From contig DURM01000014.1 of NCBI GenBank assembly GCA_012837335.1, forward strand, positions 1 through 37,825: DNA of 37,825 nt, given 5' to 3'. Source of the DNA: Bacillota bacterium (lineage in GTDB: Bacteria; Bacillota; Limnochordia; Darwinibacteriales; DTU012). The notes beneath the pieces were generated by a model. It was given only the letters and a program-made list of their open reading frames with translations. It did no database searches and had not been told where the DNA came from. The translations under genes and the position numbers were made by a program. This document shows, one piece after another, positions 16,045 to 23,161 of this stretch (positions are counted from its first letter, which is position 1; every line of letters begins with the position of its first letter).

Positions 16045-17556
16045 TTAGTATTTGGCCATCAGGTCTTTTAACCGCTCGTACAGCTCACGGTAGAGCCGAT
16101 AGCCAATCTGATATGTATGGTAATTATCTTGATTCGGATAGTGAATTCGCTTAATTTGAATAGTCTGCTCCACTGCCTGCTGAAAGTCAGAATACACCCC
16201 AATACCCACTCCCGCTAGGATTGCTGCTCCTAAAGCGGTAGCAGTATCGGAAGCAGGTACCTGAATCGGCTTTCCGGTGACATCGGCCTTAATCTGTGTC
16301 CAGACTTCACTGTTGGCAGCACCTCCCATGGAGTTGAGCACGCTGACGCTGACGCCCGCTTCCTCAGCTGTCTCCAGATTGTGATGGAGCGCATAAGCGC
16401 AGCCTTCCATAATTGAGCGGATAAGGTGCCCTTTGGTTTTCGCATAGCTTAACCCGTAGAAAACACCCTTCGCATTCACATCCCAAATCGGTGAACGCTC
16501 GCCCGCCATATAAGGCAGAAAGACTAAGCCATCAGAACCGGGAGCGATTTGTGCTGCCATTTCGCTGAACATCTCAAAAGCACTCCTGCCGGATGCTTCC
16601 TCCATTTCTTCCTCATATGTTCCCAGCTGCTCTTTAAACCACTTTAGAGTGCCGCCGCCTCCGACAGTACCGCCCTGCAGCAGGTACATTCCCGGCACTA
16701 CATGATTACTTAAGATCAGCTGGGGATGGGCACGAGCATGATCTACGCAGATACTCATGCCTCCGGCCTGCCCTCCCTGCTCCTGAGTTTCACCGGGAAG
16801 AGTCACACCGGCGCCGAGAGTGCCGCAGGCAGCATCCAGTCCTCCGGCCACTACGGGTGTATCGGCCCTAAGCCCTGTTTCCTGCGCAGCCTGGGCGGTA
16901 ACCGTCCCAACAATTTGGTGGCAGGGATAAAGAGGGGGCAGCATTTCCAGCGGTATGCCTAAATCTTTACACAGATCAGAATCGTATTCTCCTCTGCTAA
17001 TATTAAACACATGCAGACCATAACCCTGCGATAAGTCCTGGGTAATTTTTCCGGTCATTTTGTAGACAATATAGCTGTTGCTCTGCAGAAATGCCGCTGT
17101 CCGCTGGAAAATATCGGGTCTTTCCTCTTTAAACCACAAAATTTTTGGAGTGGTATAGGTCGGCTCAAAGCGGTTGCCGCTAACGGCAAAAATTCGTTCT
17201 GCGCCCACTTCTGCTTTTACCCGCTCAGTAATGGCATTAGATCGATTGTCCATCCAATTTGGTGTGTTGTGGAGGACTCGGCCATTTTTATCGATTGGAA
17301 TTGCCGACCAGCTCTGGCCATCGACTCCCACAGCGGCAATTTGAGCTGCTGAGACCCCATCAGCATTCAAAACAGCCTGGACTGCTTCGCAGACTTTAAC
17401 CCACCATTCCTGCGGATCCTGCTCTACCCAGCCGGATGCCGGGTAGTAGATTCCATAAGCTTTAGATGCTTGGGCAATCACTTCACCCTCAACAGTAAAA
17501 ACAGCAGCTTTACACGCTGAGGTTCCAATATCAATTCCCAACAATAACTTCGCCAT
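16045..17556 (-). CDS. FGGY-family sugar kinase
   Basis: A 503-residue two-domain sugar kinase of the xylulokinase-type FGGY family. The N-terminal ATPase loop is LLLGIDIGTSACKAAVFT. The substrate-side VGVDGQSWSAIPIDKNG motif and the WMDNRSN segment follow. The C-terminal FGGY part has GGTVGGGGTLKWF, LPYMAGERSPIWD and MGGAANSEVW. It phosphorylates a ketose or polyol with ATP in the cytoplasm. Beside the GatD-like dehydrogenase and GatZ, D-tagatose is the natural guess, but D-xylulose or L-ketoses cannot be excluded. ATG 17554-17556 is favoured over GTG 17568 because GAGAGTGAG lies in front of it. It follows the HAD gene after a gap of about 20 nt. Confidence 0.88.
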   Translation of the reverse strand: MAKLLLGIDIGTSACKAAVFTVEGEVIAQASKAYGIYYPASGWVEQDPQEWWVKVCEAVQAVLNADGVSAAQIAAVGVDGQSWSAIPIDKNGRVLHNTPNWMDNRSNAITERVKAEVGAERIFAVSGNRFEPTYTTPKILWFKEERPDIFQRTAAFLQSNSYIVYKMTGKITQDLSQGYGLHVFNISRGEYDSDLCKDLGIPLEMLPPLYPCHQIVGTVTAQAAQETGLRADTPVVAGGLDAACGTLGAGVTLPGETQEQGGQAGGMSICVDHARAHPQLILSNHVVPGMYLLQGGTVGGGGTLKWFKEQLGTYEEEMEEASGRSAFEMFSEMAAQIAPGSDGLVFLPYMAGERSPIWDVNAKGVFYGLSYAKTKGHLIRSIMEGCAYALHHNLETAEEAGVSVSVLNSMGGAANSEVWTQIKADVTGKPIQVPASDTATALGAAILAGVGIGVYSDFQQAVEQTIQIKRIHYPNQDNYHTYQIGYRLYRELYERLKDLMAKY

Positions 17557-17577
17557 TATTTCACTCACTCTCTTTAG

Positions 17578-18294
17578 TTAGTCCATAATGGTCTTTGCCT
17601 TCACGTAAATGTCCAGTACACCGCGGACCATCGGGTACTCGGATACATAGTCCACTGAGCTGCGCACTAATTCTGAGCAGTTCGCCGGAGCAGCCGAACG
17701 GGCAGCGGCACTAAACATGGGTAGATCGTTGTCAGTGTCGCCAATTGCCAGTACCCTGTCCGGGTCGGTATTGGTAATTTCACACCAGAACTGCACACCC
17801 TCAGCCTTGTTGATGCCCCGGGGTACAATTTCAATCGACCGGGACGATTTGGAAATATCGATGGGCGCTTCAGCAAGCCGCTCTTCAATAACCGGTTCAA
17901 TTTCCGGCAGCAGCTCCGGGTTGATAGTATTAACGCTGAAAGTATAGGATTTGCCTACTTCAACCACGATCTCTTTGCCGCCGATTATTTCTTCCAAAAT
18001 GCGGTGGATATTCTCCTGCTCCTTAAAAAAATCCTGAGGAATTATGGGATTGAGAATTGCCTCTTTAGTAAGGGGATGGTATAGCAGAGCACCATTTTCG
18101 CAGATGCAGTAATCTGAGATTAACAGCTGCCGTGCCACCGCCTCTAAAAACGGTGCCGGACGCGATGAACACAGGGCAAAAGTGAATTCGCGGCTGTGAT
18201 TTCGCTCTGCCAGCTCACTCAACCCGGCAAAATCCCACATCTCACCGCGTCCCGGCACTAAGCATCCATCAACGTCGCAGAGTATACTGACCAT
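17578..18294 (-). CDS. HAD-superfamily (type IIB, Cof-like) sugar phosphatase
   Basis: A 238-residue HAD hydrolase. Motif I is SILCDVDGCLV (nucleophile Asp followed by DG), the cap is the mixed alpha/beta IIB type (about 80-180), and motif IV is GDTDNDLPMF. Members dephosphorylate sugar phosphates such as sucrose 6-phosphate or mannosyl-3-phosphoglycerate, or are general metabolite phosphatases. It is the first gene of the polyol cassette, so it may release a misdirected or dead-end sugar phosphate. The frame extends to TTG 18303, but ATG 18294 is closer to normal spacing from AAGGAAG. No convincing promoter on the minus strand was found in the 94-bp divergent gap. Confidence 0.82.
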   Translation of the reverse strand: MVSILCDVDGCLVPGRGEMWDFAGLSELAERNHSREFTFALCSSRPAPFLEAVARQLLISDYCICENGALLYHPLTKEAILNPIIPQDFFKEQENIHRILEEIIGGKEIVVEVGKSYTFSVNTINPELLPEIEPVIEERLAEAPIDISKSSRSIEIVPRGINKAEGVQFWCEITNTDPDRVLAIGDTDNDLPMFSAAARSAAPANCSELVRSSVDYVSEYPMVRGVLDIYVKAKTIMD

Positions 18295-18324
18295 AATTAT
18301 CAACTTCCTTCTTCAAATGATGAA

Positions 18325-18353
18325 TTGTTTCCATGCGCTGCTATTGTTATAAT
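18325..18353 (+). promoter_or_regulatory. Predicted sigma-A promoter of the acyltransferase-like gene
   Basis: TTGTTT (18325-18330), a 17-nt spacer and a perfect TATAAT (18348-18353) lie 35 nt before the start. Confidence 0.75.
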
Positions 18354-18388
18354 AATGGCAGGTTAGATAGTTTTGAGGGAGGAGAACA

Positions 18389-19141
18389 ATGCATAACAGA
18401 CCGCACTCACGATTTCCGGAATTAGATTTGCTGCGAGGATTGAGCATTATTGCCATGGTGCTGTACCATGCCTTTTGGGACTTATACTACTTCGATCTGG
18501 CTTCGTGGGATATTTTTCCATTTTCTCCCCAAATCATGGCTCAAATCATTGGATCATCATTTTTACTAATCATTGGCATGTGCTTGTCCATCAGCTACGC
18601 CCGGACAATTCGGGCCATAGGGTTTAAAGGAATCTGGAAAAAATTCATCATCCGCGGCTGCAAACTGTTGAGCTGGGGAGCAGTTATTACCCTTGTAGTC
18701 TATTTTGCCTTGGATGAATACATCCTGTTCGGCATCCTGCACCTGATCGGTGTATGCATATTATTATCACCGCTGTTCCTGCCTCGTCCGAATGCTGCCT
18801 TAGCGGTAGGGGTTGCGGTAATTACTGCTGATTATTTGCTTACCAATCTGTCGGTGCGCTCGCTGTTCCTGCTTCCGTTTGGGCTCGGCCGCATAACCAT
18901 TCCCATGGTTGATTATTACCCGCTTTTCCCCTGGTTCGGCGTCGTGTTGATTGGGATATGGTTGGGATCGGTATGCTACCCTCATGGCGAAAGGCGTTTT
19001 CCTGTTTTAGCGTTAGAATCAATCAATAAGCTGCCTGGAACTCAGTTTGTGAGATTTCTAGGCCGCCACTCCCTTATTGTTTATCTAATCCATCAGCCGA
19101 TCGTTTTTGGCCTGGTTTATTTAATCCACACCCTGGTTTAG
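18389..19141 (+). CDS. DUF1624/HGSNAT-type membrane protein (putative acyltransferase)
   Basis: A 250-residue integral membrane protein with about seven hydrophobic helices. The N-terminal motif PELDLLRGLSIIAMVLYHAFWDL (Arg and His on the first helix) is the mark of the DUF1624 family, related to the heparan-alpha-glucosaminide N-acetyltransferase catalytic domain. These proteins are thought to move acyl groups across the membrane onto exported glycans. The last helix carries LGRHSLIVYLIHQPIV, also typical. ATG 18389 follows GGGAGGAG, and the promoter is strong. It stands alone, with its own terminator. Acceptor unknown. Confidence 0.85.
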   Translation: MHNRPHSRFPELDLLRGLSIIAMVLYHAFWDLYYFDLASWDIFPFSPQIMAQIIGSSFLLIIGMCLSISYARTIRAIGFKGIWKKFIIRGCKLLSWGAVITLVVYFALDEYILFGILHLIGVCILLSPLFLPRPNAALAVGVAVITADYLLTNLSVRSLFLLPFGLGRITIPMVDYYPLFPWFGVVLIGIWLGSVCYPHGERRFPVLALESINKLPGTQFVRFLGRHSLIVYLIHQPIVFGLVYLIHTLV

Positions 19142-19151
19142 CTCGACAGGC

Positions 19152-19186
19152 GAAGAGACAGCCGACCTGCCTAAGGCTGTCTCTTC
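19152..19186 (+). terminator. Intrinsic terminator after the DUF1624 gene
   Basis: GAAGAGACAGCC (19152-19163) and GGCTGTCTCTTC (19175-19186) make a 12-bp stem with an 11-nt loop, followed by a pyrimidine-rich tail (CTCTG). The tail has few T, so it is moderate. It could also act on the minus strand for the small peptide gene. Confidence 0.6.
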
Positions 19187-19193
19187 CTCTGAA

Positions 19194-19268
19194 CTAATCT
19201 TTCTTGAAGATCATATAGGCGATTATTGCCACTACAGCAATAATTACGACCCACCAATACCAGGTCAT
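19194..19268 (-). CDS. 24-residue single-helix membrane peptide
   Basis: A very short reading frame: ATG 19266-19268 lies six bases after a strong GGAGGG ribosome binding site, and stops at TAG 19194-19196. It encodes a 24-residue peptide starting MTWYWWVV and ending MIFKKD. The middle is an uninterrupted hydrophobic helix rich in Ile, Val and Ala, and three Trp near the N-terminus and two Lys near the C-terminus would anchor it in the membrane. This architecture fits known bacterial small membrane proteins. I do not recognise a family and no conservation data are available. Confidence rests on the ribosome binding site and the membrane-spanning composition. Confidence 0.6.
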   Translation of the reverse strand: MTWYWWVVIIAVVAIIAYMIFKKD

Positions 19269-19411
19269 TCCGTACCCTCCTTTATGATTTAATTTTCCGA
19301 CTATTACCAATAAGATGCTCTGATCCTGCTTTTTGACTGTTTATTTACTTCTCCTTTCCCCGGGTCATACCCTTTTTTAAATTATATTGGTCGAGCGGCT
19401 ATTATTATGCC

Positions 19412-19443
19412 AAAAAAAAGAGACGCTAGATTTGGCGCGTCTC
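19412..19443 (-). terminator. Intrinsic terminator of the XRE-MFS operon
   Basis: GAGACGC and GCGTCTC (19420-19443) form a 7-bp stem on the minus strand, with eight T following. It overlaps the MFS stop codon. Confidence 0.85.
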
Positions 19444-20706
19444 CGCAGCTGCCGGTAGATACAGCTCTGCAATCGATCGGGAACAAGCGAGACCAACAGC
19501 AAAAATGCACATCGCAGAGCCGGAAATAAAAAACAGCCAGTAGATCGGCACCGCATCGACCAAAACTCCAACTACTGCCGTGGATAGGGGAACAAGCATG
19601 TTGACAGTGCTGTCGACCAAGCCGAAAACCCGCCCGCGATAATGATCGGGAACCAATTCCTGCATCATGGTTTTAAAAGGGACATTAACCTGAACCAAGA
19701 ACAAACCTGTTAAGAAGTTTGGCAGGACCATAAAAATCAGGATTCCCACCCTTGATAACCGAGAGTATACTGCTGGCATACCCAGCAGTCCTAAAACTGC
19801 AGCTAAAATCCCCACCACTAGAACCCCGGACGACAACAGCTTGTCTTTAGCAAACCTGCGCGTCAGAAAACCGATTAAAAGTGTGCCTAACAGCAGCCCC
19901 GCTGGATAGCTTGAGTGGGCAAATCCGTAGAGTTTCGGATCCATCAGCAGAACTTCTTTGCCCAAATAAGGGTAAGCCACAGCATAAATCGGATTGAGCG
20001 CGAAATTCATTCCCAACGCAAACAGGATTAAGGTGCGGAGTCCAACATGGCCCCATAAATAAGTAAATCCGGATTTAAGCTTTGAGAAAAACTGAACTTC
20101 TATTTCGCTTTTTACACGCTTAGGAAAGCGAATAAACATCTCCGAAACTGCTGAAAGCAAAAACGAGATGCCGGTAATCAGAAATACACCGCCATATCCC
20201 GCGGTACCCAACAGAAAGGCGCCAGCAATCGGACCAAGGATACCTGTGGCACTCTGGCTGAAGCTGTCGCGGGCATTAGCCTGTACAAGCTCGTCTTTGC
20301 TCACTAAATTCGGTAGCGAGGCGCTGATTGCTGGGTTAAACAGCACAGCGCAGAGCGATTGCACCACCGAGGCCGCAAACAGCACCGGCAATGTGAGCAT
20401 TCCGTTCAGGTAAATCGCTGCCAGAGCCAGCATCAGCAGACCGCGAACCACGTCCATGGAAACGATCAGTATTTTGCGGTCGATTGTATCGGCAATTACA
20501 CCGCTGAACGGGAGCAGAATTATCATGGGAAGAGAGGAAATCAGGAGCAGCGTACCTAACACCGCTCCAGAACCGGTTAAATCAAGGACGAGCCAGGTAA
20601 GGGCAAAATAGTGGATCCCGTCTCCCAGCTGAGAAACTAATTTCCCCATAAAAAGCAATCCGTAATCACGGTTAATAAAAACTCTTTGTAAGAAATGTTT
20701 CAGCAT
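19426..20706 (-). CDS. MFS transporter (macrolide-efflux-like)
   Basis: A 426-residue major facilitator protein with twelve predicted helices in two halves. The start (FINRDYGLLFMGKLVSQLGDGIHYFALTWLVLDLTGSG) and the loop GVIADTIDRKILIVSMDVVRG (the conserved loop 2-3 motif) match the MefA/EntS-type multidrug branch (PF05977/PF07690). It probably exports a drug or metabolite by H+ antiport. It lies 19 nt downstream of the XRE/beta-solenoid gene and is probably co-transcribed and regulated with it. Substrate unknown. Confidence 0.87.
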   Translation of the reverse strand: MLKHFLQRVFINRDYGLLFMGKLVSQLGDGIHYFALTWLVLDLTGSGAVLGTLLLISSLPMIILLPFSGVIADTIDRKILIVSMDVVRGLLMLALAAIYLNGMLTLPVLFAASVVQSLCAVLFNPAISASLPNLVSKDELVQANARDSFSQSATGILGPIAGAFLLGTAGYGGVFLITGISFLLSAVSEMFIRFPKRVKSEIEVQFFSKLKSGFTYLWGHVGLRTLILFALGMNFALNPIYAVAYPYLGKEVLLMDPKLYGFAHSSYPAGLLLGTLLIGFLTRRFAKDKLLSSGVLVVGILAAVLGLLGMPAVYSRLSRVGILIFMVLPNFLTGLFLVQVNVPFKTMMQELVPDHYRGRVFGLVDSTVNMLVPLSTAVVGVLVDAVPIYWLFFISGSAMCIFAVGLACSRSIAELYLPAAAETRQI

Positions 20707-20725
20707 CCGCTTAAGCAGTCCTTTC

Positions 20726-21877
20726 CTAGCCTCTCTGCAGGATCTTGATTGAAGAGTGCTGACTGTGTTTTTCTTTAGACCCCTCGATCACTCTGCCTAA
20801 CACTACATCGCTGGCACCATGGCAGGTAATATCAGCGGTTCGCGCTGTTAAACCTTGAGCCTTTATATCCCCCGCACCGGAAATCTCAGCCTTGAACTCA
20901 TCAATATTGCCGCCGCTGACACTGATATCTCCGGCTCCGCTGACATGAGCTTCGAACCTTATTGTAACCTCATTCAGTTCAACATTCCCTGCACCGCTGA
21001 TAGCCAGCTCTGCTTCGCCAATCTTGTCAGCTTTTAAATCGCCGCTGCCGCTGATTCGACACTTTAAGACATCGAAATCAGTGAGTATGACATCACCTGA
21101 GCCGCCGATCTGCACTAATCCATTCTTAAAAGGTACCTGCACCTCACCACTGCCGGATCCGCCAATCCTCAGCTCTAAATCAGAACCGCTGTCTTGGCCA
21201 ATCATGATCTCAATTCGGTTTCTCTCACCGCGGTGATAGTTTTGCTGTTTTTGGACTGCAGCAAGCAGCGAACCGCTCTGAGAAACCTGCAGACCGCCAA
21301 TGAAAGGTGCTGAACCTACCGCTTTTAGCCTTGTATAGGTATCAGGCGAGCGCAGAACCTGGAAAGTGGCATTGGAGATTTCCAGGCGCAGCGAGGCGAT
21401 CCCGCTGAATACTTCGCTGAGCTCAGTCTGCCCTTGATCATTCTCGTCGTACTCATCGGCGAAATCAAAGCAGATCTCACCTGAACCTTTATTGATGATT
21501 TCCTGCCGCCGCAGATCTGCGCTGCTGCCATCTTTAAAAACAACCGTATCCTCGTTTGTTACAGCCACTTCCTTATCCGAGTAACACAGCAGACCTTGAT
21601 AGGTATGGATCAGTTTTAACCGGCCTTTCTGTTTAGGAATAGCTGATGCTTCCGCTTTTGTTGGATCGATACCGCCTCCGAACAGCTTTTCAATCGTGGT
21701 ATTCAGTTCCTGCGCCAGCCGGGGAAGCATGGTTATTTCCGGAAAGCAGATTTCATTTTCCCATTTGGAAACAGCCTGAGCGGTAATATTCAGGCGTTCA
21801 GCCAGCTCCTCCTGGGTTAAGCCCGCCAGTTTCCGAAATGAAGCAATCCGCCTGCCAAAACCATAAATGTTATACAT
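20726..21877 (-). CDS. XRE-type HTH regulator fused to a GIN/DUF2807-like beta-solenoid
   Basis: A 383-residue protein with two unrelated parts. Residues 8-65 form an XRE/Cro helix-turn-helix (FRKLAGLTQEELAERLNITAQAVSKWENE). After a linker and a short beta region (about 85-215), residues 235-360 hold seven rungs of a repeat with SG(S/A)G(D/E/N)(V/I/L) every 17-20 residues, beginning at about 241, 258, 276, 294, 313, 333 and 353. Such repeats form the right-handed beta-helix of the GIN/DUF2807 family, which elsewhere sits outside the membrane. No signal peptide or membrane helix is present, so this one should be cytoplasmic. ATG 21875-21877 follows GGGAGTGG. It heads an operon with the MFS exporter, so it probably controls that exporter. 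What the solenoid senses is unknown. Confidence 0.85.
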   Translation of the reverse strand: MYNIYGFGRRIASFRKLAGLTQEELAERLNITAQAVSKWENEICFPEITMLPRLAQELNTTIEKLFGGGIDPTKAEASAIPKQKGRLKLIHTYQGLLCYSDKEVAVTNEDTVVFKDGSSADLRRQEIINKGSGEICFDFADEYDENDQGQTELSEVFSGIASLRLEISNATFQVLRSPDTYTRLKAVGSAPFIGGLQVSQSGSLLAAVQKQQNYHRGERNRIEIMIGQDSGSDLELRIGGSGSGEVQVPFKNGLVQIGGSGDVILTDFDVLKCRISGSGDLKADKIGEAELAISGAGNVELNEVTIRFEAHVSGAGDISVSGGNIDEFKAEISGAGDIKAQGLTARTADITCHGASDVVLGRVIEGSKEKHSQHSSIKILQRG

Positions 21878-21909
21878 GTGACCACTCCCTGCACGTATTT
21901 GCTAGTCTA

Positions 21910-21938
21910 ATTATCCTGTGAAGTGCAGTCGTTATCCA
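21910..21938 (-). promoter_or_regulatory. Predicted promoter of the XRE-MFS operon
   Basis: On the minus strand TGGATA (21933-21938), a 17-nt spacer and GATAAT (21910-21915) lie 32 nt upstream of the start. Two and one mismatches to the consensus boxes. Confidence 0.6.
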
Positions 21939-21980
21939 GATATTGCTGGTTTAAGTAAAAGCCTTTTGCCGGCATAAAAC

Positions 21981-22011
21981 TCAACCACTGGTTGAATAAA
22001 CCTGTGGTTGA
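21981..22011. promoter_or_regulatory. Operator-like palindrome plus third half-site
   Basis: TCAACCA-C-TGGTTGA (21981-21995) is a perfect 7-1-7 palindrome. A further TGGTTGA lies at 22005-22011, 16 nt from the matching half-site. The group sits in the divergent gap between the XRE operon and the diguanylate cyclase, about 43 nt upstream of the XRE -35 box, and is a candidate binding site for the XRE protein. Confidence 0.5.
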
Positions 22012-22142
22012 ATTAATCTCAATTTGTTCCGAAAATATTAATTAAAACATTACCTGGGTTATAAAGGATACTTAAGCGCCGACAAAGAATATAACCTAGT
22101 TTCTAAGTATTATAGATTCCAAGATTTTTAGAGGTGTGGCAT

Positions 22143-23159
22143 ATGTTTAAAATTAGAAGACTTGATTCCAAAACCATGTTTATCATAACAACCCTGCTGA
22201 TCATATTGATCGGTGCCGGCGACTTCCATTCCGGGCAGCTAACTTACTCATTGAACCGAGACGCAGATATTATCAACAATTTAGGGCTTATCCGCGGATC
22301 GATTCAGCGCTTAATTAAACTCGAATTAGCAGATGCGCCCAATGATGAGCTGGTTCAAAGCATCGATCAACTAATCAACGAACACCTAGATGATTACCCC
22401 GAATTTATGACTGAATTGGCAGCCCAGTGGGAGCAGATTAAACTGCAGATACTGCTCTACCGGAACAACCCTGCCGATAGCAGCCCTAGTACACTATTAT
22501 TGGTAAGCGAACAGATCTGGACTACTGCCGATGATGCGGTTATCCATGTGCAGAGATTATCAAAACAGCATTTAAATGAGTTTCGGCTTATATTTGCCTT
22601 AAACTTCTTTACCCTAGTGCTGGCAGTGATTATTCTGATTTGGCTGCGGCGCTATGTCCAGAATCAGTTAGAGTATATGGTGCGCTATGATGCGTTAACC
22701 AGCGCCATAACCAAAGCCTACTTCAAGCGCATCCTCCCCAGAGAAATGGATCTGGCGAGCAAAACCGAGACTCCCCTTTCCCTGATTGTTGTGGATGTAG
22801 ATAAGTTCAAGCAGATCAACGATACCCGCGGCCATATCACCGGTGACTTTGCTCTGCAGCAGATCTCGGAAATGCTCATAGAAAACTTGAGAGGCACAGA
22901 CTTTTTGGCCCGCATCGGCGGTGATGAATTTGTGATTATCGCACCCAACACAACCTTATGCGAAGCGAAAAAGCTGGCTGATCGGCTCCAGAGCGTAGTT
23001 AACGCCGCGGACTTTCCGGGTATCGGTCCACTCTCCATCAGCTTAGGCATCGCCGAATATGATTACAAAGAAAGCATGGATCAGCTGTTTGAGCGAGCTG
23101 ATCGAGCTCTCTATCAAGCCAAAGCCGATGGCCGCAATCAAGCAGCTGTATGCAGTTAA
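22143..23159 (+). CDS. Membrane-bound GGDEF diguanylate cyclase with PilJ-like sensor
   Basis: A 338-residue diguanylate cyclase making cyclic di-GMP from two GTP. The first membrane helix is at about 12-27 (FIITTLLIILIGAG). The extracytoplasmic part (about 28-148) resembles the type IV pili/nitrate-nitrite sensor domain PF13675 (NLGLIRGSIQRLIKLEL). A second helix lies at about 150-168 (FALNFFTLVLAVIILIW). The GGDEF domain is about 178-336 with the active-site GGDEF at 259-263 and an I-site RGTD at 250-253 (RGTDFLARIGGDEF), so product inhibition is expected. Substrate loops DVDKFKQINDTRGH are present. ATG 22143 follows AGGTG; the frame also opens at GTG 22134. It ends three bases before the convergent rhamnosidase stop. 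Confidence 0.92.
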   Translation: MFKIRRLDSKTMFIITTLLIILIGAGDFHSGQLTYSLNRDADIINNLGLIRGSIQRLIKLELADAPNDELVQSIDQLINEHLDDYPEFMTELAAQWEQIKLQILLYRNNPADSSPSTLLLVSEQIWTTADDAVIHVQRLSKQHLNEFRLIFALNFFTLVLAVIILIWLRRYVQNQLEYMVRYDALTSAITKAYFKRILPREMDLASKTETPLSLIVVDVDKFKQINDTRGHITGDFALQQISEMLIENLRGTDFLARIGGDEFVIIAPNTTLCEAKKLADRLQSVVNAADFPGIGPLSISLGIAEYDYKESMDQLFERADRALYQAKADGRNQAAVCS

Positions 23160-23161
23160 AA

